DNA of 9,445 bases from Acidobacteriota bacterium (lineage in GTDB: Bacteria; Acidobacteriota; Terriglobia; Terriglobales; Acidobacteriaceae): contig JAJZDO010000287.1 of the NCBI GenBank assembly GCA_021805955.1, positions 1-9,445 of the forward strand, given 5' to 3'. Within the stretch, counting starts at the first letter, position 1. Every line of letters starts with the position of its first letter. Positions 5,418-9,445 of the stretch are shown piece after piece. The notes beneath the pieces are model-generated. The model was not told the origin of the DNA and did no database searches. It worked only from the letters and a program-made list of their open reading frames with translations. Position numbers and translations under genes: made by a program.

Positions 5418-6506
5418 ATGCGTGGAGACGAGCGGATTCAGGATGGGATGTTCAGTTTTGTGTCGTTGGAGCAGCGGGTGCCGCAGGGCCATCCACTGCG
5501 CGCGGTTCGCGAATTGACGGACGTGGTGTTGCGGAGGCTGGACGCGGAGTTCGATGCGCTGTATGCCGACTCTGGCCGTCCGTCGATAGCGCCGGAGTAC
5601 ATTCTTCGATCGCTGTTGTTGCAGGTGTTCTACTCGGTGCGCTCGGAGCGGCTGCTGGTCGAGCAGATCGACTACAACCTGCTGTTTCGCTGGTTCGTGG
5701 GCCTGGGCATGGACGATGCGGTGTGGAACCATGCGGTGTTTTCGAAGAACCGCGACCGGTTGCTGACCAGCGATGCGGCTCAGCAATTCTTTGCCGAAGT
5801 GAATCGACAGGCGAAGAAGTACATGAGTGACGAGCACTTCACGGTGGACGGTACGCTGATTCAGGCGTGGGCCTCGCAGAAGAGCTTTCGCGCGAAGGAT
5901 GGCTCCGATGACGACGATGGCACGGATTTCCGCGGGCAGAAGCGCTCGAACAACACCCACCAGTCCACCACGGACGGCGATGCGCGGCTGTACAAGAAGA
6001 GTTATGGGACCGAGTCAAAGCTCGCGTTTCTGGGCCATGCGCTGGTGGAAAACCGCAACGGTCTGATCGCCGCCGCGATGGTGACAGAGGCCGATGGCTA
6101 CGCCGAGCGCGACGCTGCGCTGTTGATGCTCCACGAGAAGCAGAAGAAGCGTAAGCGTCGCATCACGGTGGGCGCAGACAAGGCCTACGACACCAGGGAT
6201 TTCGTCGGCACGGTGCGGGAGTTGAACGTGACGCCGCACGTTACGAAGAACGACAAGGGACGGCACAGCAACCTGGACCGCAGAACTACGCGGCATCCGG
6301 GCTATGCGATCAGCCTGAGTCGGCGCTGGCTGGTGGAGAAGAGCTTCGGATGGCTGAAGCAAACGGGGCCGCTACGGCAGGTGAAGTTGCGAGGGCTGGA
6401 AAAAGTAGACTGGCTGTTCGTCTTCAGTTGCGCGGCGCACAACCTGATCCGGCTGCCGCGACTGATGGCGCAACCGCCGACAACGCTCCGGGAGAAGTGT
6501 GCCTGA
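5418..6506 (+). CDS. IS5-family DDE transposase
   Basis: Cuts and joins the ends of the insertion sequence that carries it. From ATG 5418 the product is 362 aa, full length for the family; an in-frame GTG at 5400 would add six residues. I prefer ATG because family members typically begin close to the motif M-x-G-D-x-x-Q-x-x-MFS, seen here as MRGDERIQDGMFS. The N-terminal DUF772-type domain contains QIDYNLLFRWFVGLGMDDAVW and FSKNRDRLL. The catalytic DDE residues are visible: D144 in FTVDGTLIQAWAS, D254 in VGADKAYDT, and E307 in VEKSFGWLK. An acidic and polar insert (GSDDDDGTDF) lies between the first and second Asp. The frame has no break. It is a selfish cargo gene with no functional link to its neighbours beyond possible effects on their transcription. 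Confidence 0.93.
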   Translation: MRGDERIQDGMFSFVSLEQRVPQGHPLRAVRELTDVVLRRLDAEFDALYADSGRPSIAPEYILRSLLLQVFYSVRSERLLVEQIDYNLLFRWFVGLGMDDAVWNHAVFSKNRDRLLTSDAAQQFFAEVNRQAKKYMSDEHFTVDGTLIQAWASQKSFRAKDGSDDDDGTDFRGQKRSNNTHQSTTDGDARLYKKSYGTESKLAFLGHALVENRNGLIAAAMVTEADGYAERDAALLMLHEKQKKRKRRITVGADKAYDTRDFVGTVRELNVTPHVTKNDKGRHSNLDRRTTRHPGYAISLSRRWLVEKSFGWLKQTGPLRQVKLRGLEKVDWLFVFSCAAHNLIRLPRLMAQPPTTLREKCA

Positions 6507-6519
6507 ACCACGGTTGCAG

Positions 6520-6543
6520 GCCTCCGGAGATGCTCCCGGAGGC
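6520..6543 (+). terminator. GC-rich hairpin just after the transposase gene
   Basis: GCCTCCGG (6520-6527) pairs exactly with CCGGAGGC (6536-6543); with one bulged C the stem can grow to 10 bp around a 3-base loop. There is no T-tract, so it may be a Rho-type pause, an mRNA end protector or part of the IS architecture. Confidence 0.4.
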
Positions 6544-6625
6544 TCGCAAACCCCTGGAAACACCGGCCTGAACCGTAATTCAAACAGATTTTCAGCGGAA
6601 AGAAATGCAAATCCCCAACAGAACT

Positions 6626-6656
6626 GCAGCAATCAGGCGAATTTCAACGAGTTCCT
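6626..6656 (-). repeat. Right terminal inverted repeat of the IS
   Basis: Its reverse complement starts AGGAACTCGTTGAAAT and continues TCGCCTGATTGCTGC, matching the left end at 5354-5384 with a few mismatches and small gaps. Confidence 0.8.
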
Positions 6657-6819
6657 AGAACCCGCGACCTCTGCCGTGACAGAAGTGCCTTTGGACGTAA
6701 CTCATTGAAAACATGAGCACCACTGGCTACCAAGAGCACTGTAAGTCATTGAAAAAATCCGTAGGCAAACTGTCAGCACCCTCGCGAACACCCTCATCGA
6801 CCTCTGCTTTTTGGTTACA

Positions 6820-6883
6820 GACCTCTGCTTTCGGACGGCAGCAGTCGGCGCAAATCGACTGCTGCCTCGGCTCAGCAGAGGTC
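6820..6883 (+). repeat. Long nested hairpin, 21 paired bases
   Basis: Outer stem of 10 bp (6820-6829 with 6874-6883), a 7/7-base internal loop (TTCGGAC and TCGGCTC), inner stem of 11 bp (6837-6847 with 6856-6866) and an 8-base loop GCGCAAAT. Both stems are free of mismatches. It lies 63 bases upstream of the possible start at 6946. Confidence 0.75.
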
Positions 6884-6897
6884 AGGAGCACGAAGAC

Positions 6898-6918
6898 CTC
6901 TGCCGTTGTTCGGCAGAG
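6898..6918 (+). repeat. 8-bp hairpin CTCTGCCG-TTGTT-CGGCAGAG
   Basis: A perfect 8-bp stem with a 5-base loop, formed by repeat copy 5 and its own partial inverted copy. It is followed by ATTTGACTG with no proper T-tract. The stop-to-start spacing places it in the leader of the membrane-protein gene. Confidence 0.6.
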
Positions 6919-6945
6919 ATTTGACTGTCAGCGACTTCGAACAAA

Positions 6946-8283
6946 ATGACTGATTCTGCTACGGCAGAGGTCATGGGGACCCGAAGTGATCCTCGCCGCT
7001 ATGATGGTGAAGTGAAACAACATACGAAAGATGTGTATGTTATCCCGGCTGTCATTGGGGTGATCCTGCTTCTGGCGGGATTGCCGCTCTCCGCGTGGTA
7101 CACGAAGCAGCCTGTGCGAACTATCGTTACCTGGGCTGGAATTAAAGACATTCTCTTCGCCAGTGTTTCCGCCTGGACGGACATCATCCTTCTTCTGGCC
7201 CTGGTCGCGGTCGGATATTTCCTATATCGCGTCTACAGGCGATACAGGGAGGCCCAGAGGGAAAGCGATGCCCGTCACTCTGTGAATCTAAAGCTAGTCG
7301 AGCACATGCAGCAGAAGGAAAAGGAACACAAGATTGCTCTACAGGCCATTCAAAACGATGGCCCGACGCTTCATGTTGCCTGGAATAAGGGACAGAGCAT
7401 CTGGGGCCTCGGAGCGGTGGGCACAGAGCCATGTATGCAGATCGGCGGATGGGCACACATCAGCACCAGCAATATCTCTGAAGAGATCCTGATCACGGAT
7501 GCATACATCGAAGGTACGGAATCAAGAGGGATGATGCCCATCAAGGTGCATCCGCGATTCGTCCGTTACACGCAACTGATGACGTTTGTCGCGCCGGTTG
7601 TCGCCAAGCCGGGAGAGCCCTTCAAGGGCAAATTCATCCTAGTGGATCACAAGAACCGGAAATACGTGCTTGAAGAGCACACCTTTCGATTTATCGGGTC
7701 TCAGCAGCAGATCGCGCAGGCGCTTCAGGCTGGCAAAGAGGAGCTTCCATCTTCCATGGGCGCTCCAAACGCGGCGACAGACGAGGAGCTAACCATCAAA
7801 GCGCCGGATGACCTCACGATGCGAATTTGTCACTACCAGTTCCAGGAGACGAGAGGTCTGACGCTCGTCGTGGATAACAATCGTCTCAACGCAATTCATC
7901 AGATTAGAGTCATCGTTGCGGATGCCCAGAGCTTCGACCTCCATCACAATGCTTACAGGCAAGGCTCCAACTTTGCCGCAGCGGTCGTTACGAAACCTAA
8001 CGCCATCCAACCCTCCTGCTCAAGCAGTCCGATTCTGCTCGTCCGTAAAGACCCATCGAACAAGAGCCTCCTGGCTGGCGACGATTCTAGTCATGCGATG
8101 GTGTGGCCGGAGAACGATACATCGGAGGTGGAACGGTGGCGCTTCACCCTACGGGTGATTGCCACGACGCTCCCTCGCAATGCTTCAGAGAAGGCGCTTC
8201 CGCTGAAGGAACTGCTTGCGACTCTCGTGTTGTTTTGGAACAAAGCAAATAATGAGTTCGCAATTGAGCAACACGGCGATTAG
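6946..8283 (+). CDS. Membrane-anchored protein of unknown function, two membrane helices and a large soluble part
   Basis: A 445-aa product from ATG 6946, not recognised as any family. Two hydrophobic segments lie at residues 31-51 (YVIPAVIGVILLLAGLPLSA) and 78-97 (TDIILLLALVAVGYFLYRVY). A charged, probably coiled-coil stretch follows at about 98-135 (RRYREAQRESDARHS..., MQQKEKEHKIALQAI). Residues 140-250 and 285-410 alternate hydrophobic and polar residues like two beta-sandwich domains; the first includes GWAHISTSN, APVVAKPGEPFKGKF and YVLEEHTFRFIG. No signal peptide, zinc motif or enzyme motif is seen. No Shine-Dalgarno precedes 6946. ATG 6973 is a possible alternative that would leave the sixth GACCTCTGC repeat in the leader; its only purine-rich site is too close. 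The gene stands alone, with repeats and hairpins upstream and a 348-base gap downstream. Confidence 0.8.
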   Translation: MTDSATAEVMGTRSDPRRYDGEVKQHTKDVYVIPAVIGVILLLAGLPLSAWYTKQPVRTIVTWAGIKDILFASVSAWTDIILLLALVAVGYFLYRVYRRYREAQRESDARHSVNLKLVEHMQQKEKEHKIALQAIQNDGPTLHVAWNKGQSIWGLGAVGTEPCMQIGGWAHISTSNISEEILITDAYIEGTESRGMMPIKVHPRFVRYTQLMTFVAPVVAKPGEPFKGKFILVDHKNRKYVLEEHTFRFIGSQQQIAQALQAGKEELPSSMGAPNAATDEELTIKAPDDLTMRICHYQFQETRGLTLVVDNNRLNAIHQIRVIVADAQSFDLHHNAYRQGSNFAAAVVTKPNAIQPSCSSSPILLVRKDPSNKSLLAGDDSSHAMVWPENDTSEVERWRFTLRVIATTLPRNASEKALPLKELLATLVLFWNKANNEFAIEQHGD

Positions 8284-8631
8284 CGAAACTGCCGCAACAT
8301 ACACAAAGCTCTACCACTTCCCAACGCCTCCGGATTGCGTCCTTACCGGCGGAGCAGGCGAGGCGCGTCCGCCCGAACTACCCACTTTTCTCACAATGCT
8401 CGTGACTTGTGATCGCAATTATCTGATTGCCCGCCCAAACAAGATATCTCCAGCTTAGTAGCATGTAAATCCAGAAAAATGAATACCATGCAGGGCCTTC
8501 TACTAAATAGAATGCGCAGGCTCACCAGTCTTACTTGGCTCCAAACAAAAATTGGCTCGACAAATAAGAGCCAATTGTGCTTTAATCATTTCAAGCTCAT
8601 ATCGAGGAGCCGCATGACGAGGAGGCCATTG
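8284..8631. other. AT-richer intergenic region with two inverted repeats
   Basis: No convincing gene is present. A frame with ATG 8252 overlaps the previous gene and lacks a ribosome site. TTAGTA-GCATG (8455-8465) can pair with CATGC (8487-8491) and TACTAA (8501-8506) around a bulge. A cleaner hairpin lies at 8550-8576. The promoter of the gene at 8632 should be in the AT-rich part after about 8440, but I cannot place boxes with confidence. Confidence 0.5.
8541..8576 (-). terminator. Hairpin with a T-rich tail on the minus strand, upstream of the last gene
   Basis: AATTGGCTC (8550-8558) pairs exactly with GAGCCAATT (8568-8576) around GACAAATAA. Read on the minus strand the stem is followed by TTTGTTTGG (8549-8541), giving AATTTTTGTTT overall, the shape of an intrinsic terminator. 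No minus-strand gene enters it from the right within the window, so an operator role or a plus-strand role for the gene at 8632 is an alternative; the plus-strand tail GTGCTTTAAT is weak. Confidence 0.4.
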
Positions 8632-9445
8632 ATGGATGTACCGCTTTTACCGGGTCTTGAAGAGAGCGCAGCTCCGCTCGATCCGCTTAACCCCGAAGAC
8701 CAGGAGAACAAGAAGATGCCACGCGGAAGACGCCCCAAAGCGACGCCGGCCCCGAAAAAGGTCGAGCGTCAAGAAGCCTTGAAAAACCGCATCGTCGGTT
8801 TGGCCGAGGAGCTTAGCGGAGCGGGCTTCTCCGACTTGCTCACGGAATTGGTTCCGATCAAGCCGGTTGCGCCGGAAGTCGTGGACCAGAAAACGAGCGC
8901 TCGCATCGGCCATGTGGAAGAGACGCTCGCCGTCTACCTGCAACGAACTTCCATCAAGGACAATCTTTCGCAGCGGCCGCCGTTCGATCACATCGCCGAC
9001 CCAATTTACCGCCGGCTGATGCGGGACTTCATTGTCGGCGCACAGATGCCGGAGGTAAAGATCGCCGCACTGCGGGATCTGAGCGGGCGCATCAAGTCGC
9101 TCGACGAGAACGACATCAACTACAGCATCATCGACGGGCTTCAGCGGTCCTGGTGCTACTCGACTACGGTTCTTCTTGCCCTGCACCGCGAGAAACTCGT
9201 GAGCGACCGCTGCATCACGGTCGAAGCGTGGGACTATTTCCGTCCTTTCATCGAAAAGCTCGGTGACCCACAGGTCGCAACCCGCGTGCTCCTAAGCCGC
9301 ACGATCCGCTATGAGATTTACTACAACATCGACCTCGAAGGCCTGCTTCACTACATGGTTACGTTCAACACCGCGCAGCGCCGCATGAGCCTGCAGGTGC
9401 AGCTCGAAATCATGCGCAAGCCGCTCATCGACGAAATTGAGGCCG
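8632..9445 (+). CDS. DGQHR/DUF262-like protein of unknown function, N-terminal 271 residues (runs off right edge)
   Basis: The frame is open to the window edge. ATG 8632 is preceded by AGGAGG (8620-8625) at 6-base spacing, the best ribosome site in the window; ATG 8614, six codons upstream in frame with its own GAGGAG, is a possible alternative. Residues 1-45 are low-complexity, with a basic patch KKMPRGRRPKATPAPKKVER that could touch DNA. From about 115 the order of elements recalls DGQHR-domain and DUF262-type proteins: RRLMRDFIVGAQMPEVKIAAL (127-147), the core YSIIDGLQRSWCY (164-176) where relatives read IIDGQHR or VDGQQR, and FNTAQRRMS (245-253) where they often read NTxQKxLS. Known relatives include DndB of phosphorothioation systems and GmrSD-type restriction proteins. 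The match is by motif only; the Q-to-L change in DGLQR is unusual. No membrane helix is seen. Confidence 0.65.
   Translation, partial: MDVPLLPGLEESAAPLDPLNPEDQENKKMPRGRRPKATPAPKKVERQEALKNRIVGLAEELSGAGFSDLLTELVPIKPVAPEVVDQKTSARIGHVEETLAVYLQRTSIKDNLSQRPPFDHIADPIYRRLMRDFIVGAQMPEVKIAALRDLSGRIKSLDENDINYSIIDGLQRSWCYSTTVLLALHREKLVSDRCITVEAWDYFRPFIEKLGDPQVATRVLLSRTIRYEIYYNIDLEGLLHYMVTFNTAQRRMSLQVQLEIMRKPLIDEIEA

Larger units (their letters stand above)
5354..6656 (+). mobile_element. Complete IS5-family insertion sequence (about 1.3 kb)
   Basis: The element is bounded by imperfect terminal inverted repeats. The left end at 5354 reads AGGAACTTGTTGAAAT; the right end, reverse-complemented from 6656, reads AGGAACTCGTTGAAAT. 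There is one mismatch in the outer 16 bases. With one or two small gaps the match extends to about 31 bases (5354-5384 and 6626-6656), including TGATT and CTGC. It contains one intact transposase gene of IS5-family type. I see no target-site duplication: the flanks are GGCC on the left and AGAA on the right. Missing duplication can mean age, recombination between copies, or ends set a base or two wrongly. The intact transposase suggests recent activity. Confidence 0.85.
6666..6972. repeat. Cluster of six GACCTCTGC repeats in both orientations with nested hairpins
   Basis: The 9-mer GACCTCTGC occurs forward at 6666-6674, 6799-6807, 6820-6828 and 6895-6903, and inverted (GCAGAGGTC) at 6875-6883 and 6964-6972. 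Copies 2 and 3 start 21 bases apart. Copies 3, 4 (inverted) and 5 all read GACCTCTGC, eight variable bases, then GGCA. GACCTCTGCT at 6820-6829 pairs exactly with AGCAGAGGTC at 6874-6883, around an inner perfect stem GGCAGCAGTCG (6837-6847) and CGACTGCTGCC (6856-6866). A second hairpin CTCTGCCG-TTGTT-CGGCAGAG spans 6898-6918. The cluster starts 9 bases beyond the IS right end and reaches the first codons of the membrane-protein gene. It is not a CRISPR: spacing is irregular and orientation mixed. It could be operators, a MITE or REP-type element, or structured leader RNA. Confidence 0.75.

Noticed and set aside
6713..6949. A 78-codon frame ending as ATGA over the membrane-protein start
   Set aside because: Its TSAFWLQTSAF and TSAVVRQR repeats are simply the translated GACCTCTGC repeats and hairpins; there is no ribosome site and no protein-like pattern.
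6666..6972. CRISPR array or integron attC cluster
   Set aside because: Repeats are only 9 bases, irregularly spaced and in both orientations, and attC core sites (GTTRRRY/RYYYAAC) are not seen.
8252..8458. Possible 68-codon gene MSSQLSNTAISETAATYTKL...
   Set aside because: It overlaps the end of the 445-aa gene, lacks a Shine-Dalgarno and has no recognisable pattern; not excluded but not supportable.

Overview
The window reads as a high-GC bacterial chromosome, split in two at about position 3690. Acidobacteriota (Terriglobia-like) is my best guess from the gene style, but nothing here proves the taxon. No plasmid or phage structural gene is visible.

Left part (1-3643), ordinary chromosome. 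The N-terminal 262 codons of a RecQ-type DNA helicase run off the left edge on the minus strand. After a 348-base divergent intergenic region comes a compact plus-strand operon: two tandem AhpD/carboxymuconolactone-decarboxylase-like proteins, the second with a TTG start, then an MFS transporter. The transporter frame is broken by one extra base at a T5C4 run near codon 43.

Boundary (3644-3728). The 3' half of a tRNA-Cys gene lies on the minus strand: anticodon arm with GCA, variable loop, T arm, acceptor 3' strand and encoded CCA. No D arm or matching 5' acceptor follows. This is the usual footprint of integration into a tRNA gene, with the inserted DNA expected to the right.

Right part (3690-9445), probable island or accessory DNA. 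It begins with a perfect 12-bp-stem palindrome and a cluster of small genes: a frame-broken ~68-codon ORF, a 58-aa protein with 23 acidic residues, a 101-aa ABM/dimeric alpha-beta-barrel-like protein and an 88-aa membrane-anchored coiled-coil protein with a terminator. A complete IS5-family insertion sequence follows, with 31-bp imperfect terminal inverted repeats and an intact DDE transposase. Next is a 300-base block holding six copies of the 9-mer GACCTCTGC in both orientations, folded into strong hairpins. It leads into a 445-aa membrane-anchored protein of unknown function. After a hairpin-bearing gap, the window ends in a gene with a DGQHR/DUF262-like IIDGLQR motif, cut by the right edge.

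Together this looks like the left end of a tRNA-Cys-integrated island whose integrase, intact tRNA-Cys and remaining cargo lie to the right. The best candidates for something undescribed are the repeat block with the membrane protein, and the acidic small protein with its coupled upstream ORF.
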